From Ferrovibrio sp046297895 (GTDB lineage: Bacteria; Pseudomonadota; Alphaproteobacteria; Ferrovibrionales; Ferrovibrionaceae): a DNA stretch of 64,000 bases. Numbering within the stretch: the first letter of the stretch is position 1; each line of letters begins with the position of its first letter. Location of the stretch: NCBI RefSeq assembly GCF_046297895.1, contig NZ_JBKBHC010000003.1:1-64000 (forward strand), written 5' to 3'. The translations under genes and the position numbers were made by a program. Shown piece after piece: positions 23,844 to 32,477 of the stretch. A model generated the notes under the pieces. The model worked only from the letters and a program-made list of their open reading frames with translations. It ran no database searches and was not told the DNA's origin.

Positions 23844-25064
23844 ATGGGTGAACTGAAATTTCCATCCCAGCAGATCACCGTCGCCCTGTCGCGTCATGCG
23901 GCCTGGGCCGGCGGCCGGTCCGATGGCGAGCGGATTCAGCGCCGCGGCGAGGATCTGTCCTTTCTGCGACTCGACAATGCCAAGCTGAACGATGCCATCC
24001 TGGCCCGCTGCCTCTTCACCGGCAGTTCGCTGGTGAAGGCCGAACTGCGCCGGGCCGATCTCTTCGCGGTCGATTTCATGCGCGCCGATCTTTCGGGGGC
24101 GGTGCTGGACCGCAGCGACCTGCGCGGCGCCAACATGATGAAGACCATCCTGCGCGGCGCCTCGCTGAATCAGGCCGATCTGCGGCCGGGCCAGATCGTG
24201 GTCGATGACGGCAGCACCAAGGAGCGTTCGGCGAATCTGAGCGAAGCCAAGCTGGATGGCGCCGATCTGCGCTCGGCCCAGCTTGATGAAGCCAATATGT
24301 CGGTCTCCTCGGCCACCGGGGCGAATTTCGCCAATGCTAGCATGTTTGCCGTGAATCTCGCCGGCGCCGATCTTTCGGGCGCCAACCTGACGGCGGCGCG
24401 GCTGCGCGATGTGAATCTGCTCGGCGCCAAACTGGAAGGCGCATTGCTGCAGGGTGCCGATCTGCGCGGTGCCAACCTGCGCAACGTCGATCTGTCGAAG
24501 GTCAATCTCAAGGGCGTCGACCTTTCGCATGCCACCTATCGCAAGACGGCCAGCCTGCCGACCGAGATCGAGGTGCTGCTGCATGCCCATAGCCGCTGGA
24601 TCGCCACCGGCGGTCAGGAGGGCGCGCGGGCCGTGCTCAGCGGCAGGAAGCTGGCCGGCTGCGATTTCTCAAGCTGCGACCTGCGCGGCGCCGAGATGCA
24701 TGGCAGCGATCTGAAAGGCGCCGATTTCTCCAACGCCCAGTTGCTGTTCGCGAGTTTCCTGGGCTCCGATCTCGCCAAGGCGAATTTCGACCAGGCCGAT
24801 CTGGGCGGGGTGAATTTCGCCAGCGCCAACCTGGCCGCGGCCACCTTCCGCGGTGCCAAGCTGGTCGGCGCGCCGCTGTTCAGCGCCAGCCATCAGGCCA
24901 CCGGCCGCACGCTGTATCCGGTGATGATGGATGCCGATCTGACCGGCGCCGATCTGCGCGGCGCCGTGCTCGATCACGTCGACCTCACCCGTGCCAAGCT
25001 GGCCAAGGCCAATTTCACCGGCGCTGATCTGCGCGACTGCGCCGGCATCAGCGGCGCCGCCTGA
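23844..25064 (+). CDS. Pentapeptide-repeat protein, paralogue 3 of 3
   Basis: This 406-residue protein repeats the architecture: TVALSRHAAWAGGRSDGERI leader, pentapeptides, RPGQIVVDDGS loop, LLHAHSRWIATGGQEGARAV second leader, second pentapeptide block. In the inserted segment it has diverged (SHQATGRTLYPVMMDADLTG), lacking the PRFD of the other two. The ATG at 23844 aligns with the paralogues; GTG 23829 is the alternative start. It lies 225 bases after paralogue 2. The array looks like gene duplication followed by divergence. Confidence 0.85.
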   Translation: MGELKFPSQQITVALSRHAAWAGGRSDGERIQRRGEDLSFLRLDNAKLNDAILARCLFTGSSLVKAELRRADLFAVDFMRADLSGAVLDRSDLRGANMMKTILRGASLNQADLRPGQIVVDDGSTKERSANLSEAKLDGADLRSAQLDEANMSVSSATGANFANASMFAVNLAGADLSGANLTAARLRDVNLLGAKLEGALLQGADLRGANLRNVDLSKVNLKGVDLSHATYRKTASLPTEIEVLLHAHSRWIATGGQEGARAVLSGRKLAGCDFSSCDLRGAEMHGSDLKGADFSNAQLLFASFLGSDLAKANFDQADLGGVNFASANLAAATFRGAKLVGAPLFSASHQATGRTLYPVMMDADLTGADLRGAVLDHVDLTRAKLAKANFTGADLRDCAGISGAA

Positions 25065-25133
25065 GTCACCCTTGCCGCTGGCAGGCGGCGCATTATCCTC
25101 CGCGCTGGGGGAGGGAATGCAGCATGACGTGGC

Positions 25134-25595
25134 ATGGCCGTCCATCTTGATCCTGATCTGCGCTGTCGCGACGGACGTCTGCTGCAACTGCTCGACTGGT
25201 GGCGGGGATTTGGCAGGCTCCATGCCCGCCTTCCGGCCCGGGCGGATTTCGATCCCCTGCGGATGAAGGGCCTGTTGCCCAACATATACATGGCGGATGT
25301 GATCGATGGCGGCCGGCGCTTCCGCTGGCGCCTGCTCGGCAGCGACGTCATCACCATGGCCGGGCGGAATGCCACCGGCCGTTTTTTCGATGAATTGTAC
25401 AAGGCCGAGGATTACCGCAACTTCACCGCCAGTTTCGCGGCCGTTGTCGCCGCGATGCAGCCGATGCGCAGCCTTGGCAGCTTTTCCTTCGCCGACCGGT
25501 CCTTCATCCACTTCGAGGCCCTGGAGGTGCCGCTGACGCAGGACGGCGCAGCCGTCGACGTCATCCTCGGCATTGCCGCGCAATACACCGATTGA
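25134..25595 (+). CDS. PAS_5-type PAS domain protein (copy A)
   Basis: This 153-residue cytosolic protein is essentially one PAS domain of the small alphaproteobacterial PAS_5 type. It has LLDWWRGFGRLHARLPARAD, then LLPNIYMADVIDGGRRFRWR, and GSDVITMAGRNATGRFF. There is no output domain. An in-frame stop just upstream makes ATG 25134 the earliest possible start, with GGGAGGGA rather far away (about 18 bases). A strong hairpin follows at 25603. The ligand and partner are unknown. Three relatives lie at 25885, 27446 and 50044. Confidence 0.75.
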   Translation: MAVHLDPDLRCRDGRLLQLLDWWRGFGRLHARLPARADFDPLRMKGLLPNIYMADVIDGGRRFRWRLLGSDVITMAGRNATGRFFDELYKAEDYRNFTASFAAVVAAMQPMRSLGSFSFADRSFIHFEALEVPLTQDGAAVDVILGIAAQYTD

Positions 25596-25602
25596 AACGG
25601 TG

Positions 25603-25631
25603 AAACGGCCGGCGCATGACGCCGGCCGTTT
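25603..25631 (+). terminator. Hairpin terminator after PAS_5 copy A
   Basis: AAACGGCCGGCG and CGCCGGCCGTTT form a perfect 12-base-pair stem around CATGA, ending in TTT. It begins eight bases after the stop codon. The remaining sequence up to 25884 shows no further gene. Confidence 0.6.
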
Positions 25632-25884
25632 GCGGACTGCGGCGGCAGAGGAGCCTTTTCCGCCGCAGCCTTGTTGATCTGGCCAGGCGCCCGGCCATGA
25701 CCATGCGCCTGCCTGACACTCTATGCCCCGCCGTCGAATTGAGGAAATTGATTGTTTTGCATAATACAATCGATGGGGGCGATCGCAGGCGAGGAAAAAA
25801 TGATCCCCGTTGCGGGCATGGGCCAAACCCAATCATAGTAAGCGGGTCGGATCGGACCTTTGCCAGCGGAGCGGGAAGAATTCC

Positions 25885-26445
25885 ATGCGTTTCGCCGAAA
25901 AAATCGACGAGGAAGACCTCCGTCAGCTCTATTTCTACTGGCTGTCGAAAAAGACCAGCCGCTTTCCGCCACCGCGTTCGGCGATCGACCCGGCCGAGAT
26001 CCGCCGGTTGCTGCCGTCATTGTTCATCATCGAGGTGGATCACGAGCAGCAGCGTTTCCGCTACCGGCTGGCCGGCGCGGAAGTCGAGGGCTTGGTGCAG
26101 GCCAAGCTGCATGGCCGCTGGCTGGACGAGGCGTTACGCTCGCCGCTCCGCGAGTTCTTCGACGAGGGATTCTGTATCGCCGCCTTCGACAAAAAGGTGC
26201 ATTTCCGGCGCAACACGCTGCACCTCGCCGGCCGGCCGTATATCCGCTATTCGCGCCTGCTATTGCCGCTGTCGAATACCGGCGAGCGGATCGACCATAT
26301 GCTCGGCTGCATCAAGCTGGACGGCGAGATCAACACGCGCAATCCCAGCCAGGTGGAAGAGCACGAGATCACGATCGGCGATGTCGAGACCTTCGAACTC
26401 GATGCCTACGAGATGCCGCCGGATGGCATTCATCTCGACAGCTAG
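25885..26445 (+). CDS. PAS_5-type PAS domain protein (copy B)
   Basis: This 186-residue protein has LYFYWLSKKTSRFPPPRSAI, then the family core LLPSLFIIEVDHEQQRFRYR and LAGAEVEGLVQAKLHGRWL. The C terminus continues past the PAS fold with an acidic stretch (VEEHEITIGDVETFELDAYE). GGAAG lies six bases before the ATG at 25885. No signal peptide or output domain is present. It probably acts as a stand-alone sensor or as a binding partner for another protein; the ligand is unknown. Confidence 0.75.
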   Translation: MRFAEKIDEEDLRQLYFYWLSKKTSRFPPPRSAIDPAEIRRLLPSLFIIEVDHEQQRFRYRLAGAEVEGLVQAKLHGRWLDEALRSPLREFFDEGFCIAAFDKKVHFRRNTLHLAGRPYIRYSRLLLPLSNTGERIDHMLGCIKLDGEINTRNPSQVEEHEITIGDVETFELDAYEMPPDGIHLDS

Positions 26446-26483
26446 AATCGCGGCAATCCAGATGTATCGGGATATGGACTGAC

Positions 26484-26499
26484 GGCCCGCAGTCGGGCC
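26484..26499. terminator. Small hairpin between convergent genes
   Basis: GGCCCG and CGGGCC pair around CAGT between the stops of PAS_5 copy B and the small minus-strand gene. There is no clear T-run, so it is only a weak candidate for a shared terminator. Confidence 0.3.
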
Positions 26500-26505
26500 G
26501 GCGGC

Positions 26506-26769
26506 TTACATTTCCACCTGGCCCCACGGGATGGAATGCAGGGGCACGTCCTTCAGCTTGTCGACGAATGGCTTGGCGCCGATATAGACCGGCGCGAGGC
26601 TGACCCCTTTGGCGACCAGGACCACTTCTTCCTTCTTCAGCCGCTGCTTGAACGCCGCCATGGACCGCTGGGCCATCTCCGGCGTAGCCACCCCGGCCTC
26701 GGAGACCATGATCAGGGTCACGACCTTGCCGTCGATATTGTAGTTCACGAATGGATAGCGTTGCGCCAT
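26506..26769 (-). CDS. Small conserved-looking hypothetical protein
   Basis: This 87-residue protein of unknown family starts MAQRYPFVNYNIDGKVVTLI. The ATG at 26769 is chosen because GGGGAGC lies about nine bases upstream; an in-frame ATG at 26811 has no such site. The pattern of hydrophobic and charged residues (TLIMVSEAG; KQRLKKEEVVLVAKG) suggests a small alpha/beta cytosolic fold. It is convergent with PAS_5 copy B. I do not recognise a motif and assign no function. Confidence 0.6.
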   Translation of the reverse strand: MAQRYPFVNYNIDGKVVTLIMVSEAGVATPEMAQRSMAAFKQRLKKEEVVLVAKGVSLAPVYIGAKPFVDKLKDVPLHSIPWGQVEM

Positions 26770-27058
26770 CGAACTCTGCTCCCCCCAGGATAACACCCCT
26801 GCGTGCAGCAAACGCGATTTTATTTCATCTTAAGGAAAACCCCTAATAAATTATGATTAACAGCGGTTTACTAAATCGGATTGTATAGTCGGACGAATCC
26901 TTCGCGCCTTTATTGCAACTTTTGCAGAACTGGCTTGCGCGGCCCTGCTGTGACCCTCACCACAATACGCCGTGAAGACCGGCCGCTGTCCCTTGGTACG
27001 GCCGGCGGCTGTGCCATCTTTTCTCGCGAGCGGCCCGGCGCCGCCGAAGGAGAAGTCC

Positions 27059-27445
27059 ATGATCACGATATCCAGATTGCTCGCCGCGCGTGGGCGGCTT
27101 TCCATCATGACCCTGGCCGGTGCGCTGGTCCTGGGCCTGCTGTTCGCGCCCGCCGTCCGGGCCGGCATGATCGAGGTCGCGCCCGGCGCCACCCGTCAGA
27201 TCGATGTCGGCGACCGTTATAACTACACCACGATCACGATCACCAATGCCGGTGCGGCCGCCGGCCGGCTCGAATTCGGCACGCCGGTCGATCAGGCCGT
27301 CGATGTGCCCGCCGGCGGCAGCATCGAGTTATACGGCCGCTATGGCCGCGGCCCAACCGGCGGTAATTACGTGACGGTGAAAAACAGCGGCAGCGTGCCG
27401 CTGCGGATTCTCAGCCGCTATCAGGAAACCGTGCGTTCGCCCTGA
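27059..27445 (+). CDS. Small secreted protein of unknown function
   Basis: This 128-residue protein has a long N-terminal signal region (basic start, then MTLAGALVLGLLFAPAVRA, with cleavage likely after VRA near residue 37). The mature part, about 90 residues, is rich in beta-prone Thr, Ile, Val and Gly and has no cysteine: TTITITNAGAAAGRLEFG and GGNYVTVKNSGSVPLRI. It reads like one Ig-like or beta-sandwich domain. AAGGAGA lies five bases before the ATG. Its stop directly abuts that of the opposite-strand PAS_5 copy C. No function can be assigned. Confidence 0.7.
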   Translation: MITISRLLAARGRLSIMTLAGALVLGLLFAPAVRAGMIEVAPGATRQIDVGDRYNYTTITITNAGAAAGRLEFGTPVDQAVDVPAGGSIELYGRYGRGPTGGNYVTVKNSGSVPLRILSRYQETVRSP

Positions 27446-28036
27446 TCAGGATCGCGGATTCATCTCGGCGGCCGGCAGCGGCTGAAAACTCTCGCGGTCA
27501 AGCGGAATGAAAAACCCGTCGCGGAAATCGCCGCGACGGCTGAGTTCGCTGATCGAGCGGGGCTGGGCCGGCTTTTCGCTGGGCCAGACCTGCACGCTGA
27601 AGATCATGGCCGTCTTGTCGGGCGTGCCGCGGCTCAGCGGCAGCATCAGTCGCTGCGTGGCGGCATAGCCTTCGCTGTCCCAGCGGAACACGCTTTCGGA
27701 ATAGACCGGCACGGCATCGTGAAAGGCCGTGGCATAGATGCGGTTCATGTAGTCGCGATAGCTGCCATGCATGATTTCGCCGGTGGTCCTGCCGGTGAAA
27801 TCGAAGGTGTAGCGCTCGACATGGGCCGAGCCGACCAGGCGATAGCGCCAGTTTTCGCCGCCGCTTCCGTCAGGGCCGGCCGGTTCGGTGAGCAGCAGGT
27901 TCGGCCATATCGATGGCGGCAGGTCGAGCGGGTCTATATCGGCCCGGTCCGGCATCGTGCGGTCGCGTCGCTGCCGCGACCAGTATGCGGCAACGGTGGC
28001 CAGAATCGGTTGGTCGGCAAAGAGCAGTTGCGACAT
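27446..28036 (-). CDS. PAS_5-type PAS domain protein (copy C)
   Basis: This 196-residue protein has the family pattern ATVAAYWSRQRRDRTMPDRADIDPL near the N terminus, then WPNLLLTEP, and the core ENWRYRLVGSAHVERYTFDF. A longer C-terminal extension follows the PAS fold. It has no signal peptide or effector domain. It lies on the strand opposite to copies A and B and immediately abuts the small secreted protein gene. The ligand is unknown. Confidence 0.75.
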   Translation of the reverse strand: MSQLLFADQPILATVAAYWSRQRRDRTMPDRADIDPLDLPPSIWPNLLLTEPAGPDGSGGENWRYRLVGSAHVERYTFDFTGRTTGEIMHGSYRDYMNRIYATAFHDAVPVYSESVFRWDSEGYAATQRLMLPLSRGTPDKTAMIFSVQVWPSEKPAQPRSISELSRRGDFRDGFFIPLDRESFQPLPAAEMNPRS

Positions 28037-28161
28037 GTCTGTCCTCGCTTACCGTCATCATGAAGTAAGCATTTCATCCCGCATAGCCAATACAATGCAG
28101 CCTTGTGCCGCGAGGATTTGGACGGGGGAGAATCTAGGCTGGGCGGGGAGATTGCGAGGGC

Positions 28162-28236
28162 TGGTGCTGCCGGCGAGGATTGAACTCGCGACCTCCTCAT
28201 TACCAATGAGGTGCTCTACCACTGAGCTACGGCAGC
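28162..28236 (-). tRNA. tRNA-Thr (GGT anticodon)
   Basis: Read on the minus strand, the acceptor arm GCTGCCG pairs with CGGCAGC. The D arm, anticodon loop TTGGTAA and T loop GTTCAATC are all present, and CCA is encoded at 28162-28164. The anticodon GGT assigns threonine. Length with CCA is 75 bases. Confidence 0.95.
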
Positions 28237-28513
28237 CCGGGTCCGGCCTTCAGGTGGGCCGAAACAGACAAGCCGGCAGGAGGCCTTCAGGGGCCCGGCC
28301 GGCGTCGGGCGCGGAAACTGCCACAGCCGGGCAGATCACGCAAGCGGCACATAAGGACTTTTGGCCAAAGGCATATTTGCGCCTTTTTCCATGGCTTTGC
28401 CCGGAGCCGCGGCCAGGCTTCGACCCGCTTGATGCTGCGACAGGTTGCCGGCTTGACGGCCATGCCGCCGCTTGGCTATCGCTTAGGCCCAGCCAAATGC
28501 CCCCGGAGCCACC

Positions 28514-29098
28514 ATGATCGGTGCGGAAACGCCCAAGGCCGCCGCTGAGATCGAGCGCAAGTTTCTGGTGCGCGATACCGGCATCGTCGCGGGCCTGGCG
28601 GGCACGCCGCTGGTGCAGGGCTATTTCGGCGGCCTGGAAGGCTGGACCCTTCGGCTGCGCACCGCCGGCGATCGTGCCTGGCTCACGCTGAAATCCGCCC
28701 AGACCGGCATGACGCGCCAGGAAATCGAAAGCCCGGTGCCGTTCGAGCAGGCCGGCCGCCTGCTGGCATCCCTGCCGCCCGACCAGATCATCAGCAAGAT
28801 CCGCTATCGCCTGCCGCTGGAAGGCAGCGGCCTGGCCTGGGAAATCGACCGCTTCCTCGAACGCCACCATGGCCTGTGGCTGGCTGAGATCGAGCTGCCG
28901 CGCGCCGACTATCCGGTTGCGCTGCCCGCCTGGCTCGGGCCCGAGGTGACCGGGGATCCGCGCTATCACAACGCCGCCCTGGCCGCCTCGCCGGGCGGCG
29001 CGGCCCCGCCGCCGGCGCCACCCGAACTTCTGGCCATGGCCCGCCGCCTGATGGAGGGCGCGCTGCCGCCGCGTGATATCCATGCCGGCGCCGGCTGA
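28514..29098 (+). CDS. CYTH domain protein (inorganic triphosphatase-like)
   Basis: This 194-residue protein opens with the CYTH signature EIERKFLV at residues 12-19. Alternating charged strands of a triphosphate tunnel follow: WTLRLRTAGDRAWLTLKSA, EIESPVP, KIRYRLPL, WEIDRFLERH and LAEIELP. Bacterial members hydrolyse inorganic triphosphate or bind nucleotides with divalent metals in the cytosol. GGAG precedes the ATG by five bases. It has no C-terminal CHAD domain, so it is the short form. A small gene overlaps its end by 17 bases. Confidence 0.88.
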   Translation: MIGAETPKAAAEIERKFLVRDTGIVAGLAGTPLVQGYFGGLEGWTLRLRTAGDRAWLTLKSAQTGMTRQEIESPVPFEQAGRLLASLPPDQIISKIRYRLPLEGSGLAWEIDRFLERHHGLWLAEIELPRADYPVALPAWLGPEVTGDPRYHNAALAASPGGAAPPPAPPELLAMARRLMEGALPPRDIHAGAG

Positions 29099-29270
29099 AC
29101 GCGAGGCGCGGCTGGCGCAGAAACTGCGCGCCAACCTGGCCCGCCGCAAGCAGCAAATCCGCGGCCGTGAGGAAACCGTCCGGTCCGAGGGACCGTCGGA
29201 CGAGCCCGGGCTGCCAGAGCCGGCCGAGGGCAAGCCTGCGGGCCTTGACCGCGACGACCCGCCCGCGTAA
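29082..29270 (+). CDS. Small basic alphaproteobacterial hypothetical protein
   Basis: This 62-residue protein overlaps the end of the CYTH gene by 17 bases in another frame. Its N-terminal half is a basic helix (REARLAQKLRANLARRKQQI), the pattern of a small uncharacterised protein often found in alphaproteobacteria; the C-terminal half is acidic and Pro-rich. ATG 29082 is chosen, with ATG 29073 as an alternative. There is no strong ribosome-binding site, so translational coupling to the CYTH gene is likely. Confidence 0.55.
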   Translation: MPAPAEREARLAQKLRANLARRKQQIRGREETVRSEGPSDEPGLPEPAEGKPAGLDRDDPPA

Positions 29271-29320
29271 GCCCGCTGCAGGCATTATCGCTCTCCGCAA
29301 CGAAGAAGGGACCGCCGCCG

Positions 29321-29875
29321 ATGGCCGTCATGTCCGATATCTGGATCCGCCAGATGGCCCGCGAGCACGGCATGATCGAGCCCTTCGTCGAGGCGCAGAA
29401 GCGCGAGGGCACCATCTCCTACGGCCTGTCCTCCTATGGCTACGATGCCCGCGTGGCGCGCGAGTTCAAGATCTTCACCAACGTGAACAGCGCGGTGGTC
29501 GATCCCAAGGAATTCTCGCCCAATTCCTTCGTCGATTTCGACACCGATGTCTGCGTCATCCCACCCAATTCCTTTGCCCTGGCCCGCACGGTGGAATATT
29601 TCCGCATCCCGCGCGACGTGCTGGTGATCTGCCTCGGCAAGAGCACCTATGCGCGCTGCGGCATCATCGTCAACGTCACCCCGCTGGAACCGGAATGGGA
29701 AGGCCACGTGACGCTGGAATTCTCCAACACCACGCCTTTGCCCGCGAAGATCTATGCCAACGAGGGCGCCTGCCAGTTCCTGTTCCTCAAGGGCGACCAG
29801 CCCTGCGAGGTCAGCTATGCCGACCGTGCCGGCAAATATATGGGCCAGCGCGGCGTCACCCTGCCGAAGCTGTAG
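29321..29875 (+). CDS. dcd: dCTP deaminase
   Basis: This 184-residue protein has the length and motifs of trimeric Dcd: SYGLSSYGYDARV near residue 33, GKSTYARCGIIVNVTPLEPEWEGHVTLEFSN around residues 107-137 with the catalytic Glu, and AGKYMGQRGVTLPKL at the C terminus. It deaminates dCTP to dUTP for thymidylate synthesis. GAAGAAGGG lies upstream of the ATG at 29321; a second ATG nine bases later is also possible. It heads the housekeeping block that continues with murA. Confidence 0.96.
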   Translation: MAVMSDIWIRQMAREHGMIEPFVEAQKREGTISYGLSSYGYDARVAREFKIFTNVNSAVVDPKEFSPNSFVDFDTDVCVIPPNSFALARTVEYFRIPRDVLVICLGKSTYARCGIIVNVTPLEPEWEGHVTLEFSNTTPLPAKIYANEGACQFLFLKGDQPCEVSYADRAGKYMGQRGVTLPKL

Positions 29876-30019
29876 CGCCCGGGCCATAATGCCGAAGCCG
29901 TAACGCCGGCCGCCGGACGGCCCCGCACTGGCGATTCGCGCCCCGTTGCGCTAGACAGACGGGACAAATTTGGCATGGCCCCGGCCGTTCTGCCGATGGC
30001 CCTTTGGAATCAAGGCGTT

Positions 30020-31300
<1,281 letters not shown>

Positions 31301-31305
31301 ACGCC

Positions 31306-31785
31306 ATGGCGCCGCCACGTTTCCTGCCGCTGAAGCTGCGCGCCGAGGATGTCGAGGACATCACGGTGCTGTCGGCCTGCCTGCAGGATGCGACGCTGCA
31401 TGCCGCCGACATGACCTTCCAACCGCGCCAGCGCCGCTTCGTCATGGTTCTGAACCGCTTCCGCTGGGAAGACGAGCACCTGGCCGATACAAGGCGCCGG
31501 CTGATCCGCGCCGTGCCGCATGTGCGCGTGCCCGCCGGCCTGCATTTCGAAGGCGTGTTGAAGGTGCAGTCCAGCGGCATCGACCGGCAGGATGCAAAAA
31601 CCCCGCTCGAGCTGCTCTCGATCCTGGCCGAGCCGGCTGGCGAGGCGCCCGGCGCTCAGCTCACCCTGGTTTTCGCCGGCGGCGCCGCCGTGCGGCTGGA
31701 GGTGGAATGCGTCGACGCGCAGATGCAGGATATCGGCCAGCCCTACCCGGTGCGCCATGCGCCCAAGCACAAGGAAGTGTCATGA
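31306..31785 (+). CDS. DUF2948 family protein
   Basis: This 159-residue protein opens with LPLKLRAEDVEDITVLSACLQDA and continues with FVMVLNRFRWE, the recognisable DUF2948 start. The family is restricted mainly to alphaproteobacteria and usually sits between murA and the his genes, as here. Function is unknown. It lies six bases after murA and overlaps hisG by four bases (ATGA), so it is translated from the same message. Confidence 0.88.
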   Translation: MAPPRFLPLKLRAEDVEDITVLSACLQDATLHAADMTFQPRQRRFVMVLNRFRWEDEHLADTRRRLIRAVPHVRVPAGLHFEGVLKVQSSGIDRQDAKTPLELLSILAEPAGEAPGAQLTLVFAGGAAVRLEVECVDAQMQDIGQPYPVRHAPKHKEVS

Positions 31786-32477
31786 ACGCCGCCCCTTCCG
31801 ACAAGCTGGTGATGGCCCTGCCCAAGGGCCGCATCCTGAAGGAAGTCATGCCGCTGCTGCACGCCGTCGGCATCGTGCCCGAGCCGGAATTCGCCGACGA
31901 GAACAGCCGCAAGCTGCGCTTTGCCACCAGCCAGCCGGATATCGAGCTGATCCGCGTGCGCAGCTTCGACGTCGCCACTTTTGTTGCCTTCGGCGCCGCC
32001 CAGCTCGGCGTGGCGGGCAATGATGTCCTGATGGAATTCGACTTCCCCGAGATCTACGCCCCGCTCGACCTCGATATCGGCCACTGCCGCCTGTCGGTGG
32101 CCGAACCGGTGGAACTCTCGGCTTCCGACGATCCGAAACGCTGGAGCCATGTGCGGGTGGCCACCAAATACCCGCATGTGACGCAGAAATATTTCGCCGC
32201 CCGCGGCGTGCAGGCCGAATGCATCAAGCTGAACGGCGCCATGGAACTGGCGCCAACCCTGGGGCTGTGCCGCCGCATCGTGGACCTGGTCTCCACCGGC
32301 GCTACATTGAAGGCCAACGGCCTGGTCGAAGTGGAAATCATCGCCAACGTCACCTCGCGTCTGGTGGTGAACCGGGCCGCGCTGAAAACCCGGCCGCTGC
32401 AGGTCGGCGGCTGGCTGGAGAAATTCCGCGCCGCCGTCGAGCAGGCGGCGGCTGCGAAGAAGAAAGTTGCCGTCTGA
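31782..32477 (+). CDS. hisG: ATP phosphoribosyltransferase, short form
   Basis: This 231-residue catalytic subunit starts KLVMALPKGRILKEVMPLL and has the PRPP-binding LVSTGATLKANGLVEVEII near residue 172. It lacks the C-terminal regulatory domain of long HisG, so it should need a HisZ partner, which is not in the window. It starts the histidine pathway by joining ATP and PRPP. AAGGAAG lies upstream and the ATG overlaps the preceding stop. It overlaps hisD by one base. Confidence 0.95.
   Translation: MNAAPSDKLVMALPKGRILKEVMPLLHAVGIVPEPEFADENSRKLRFATSQPDIELIRVRSFDVATFVAFGAAQLGVAGNDVLMEFDFPEIYAPLDLDIGHCRLSVAEPVELSASDDPKRWSHVRVATKYPHVTQKYFAARGVQAECIKLNGAMELAPTLGLCRRIVDLVSTGATLKANGLVEVEIIANVTSRLVVNRAALKTRPLQVGGWLEKFRAAVEQAAAAKKKVAV

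Noticed and set aside
20211..25064. Many short DNA repeats (GCCGATCTG.. / GGCGCC..) that look like a repeat array or CRISPR
   Set aside because: They encode pentapeptide repeats in frame, vary in the third codon position and have no regular spacers.
28162..28236. tRNA-Thr as a phage or island attachment site
   Set aside because: No integrase gene or repeated tRNA 3' end was seen nearby.
28250..29233. Long open frame antisense to the CYTH gene
   Set aside because: It lies opposite a well-supported gene, has Gly/Arg/Gln-rich composition typical of antisense frames in high-GC DNA, and shows no family motif.
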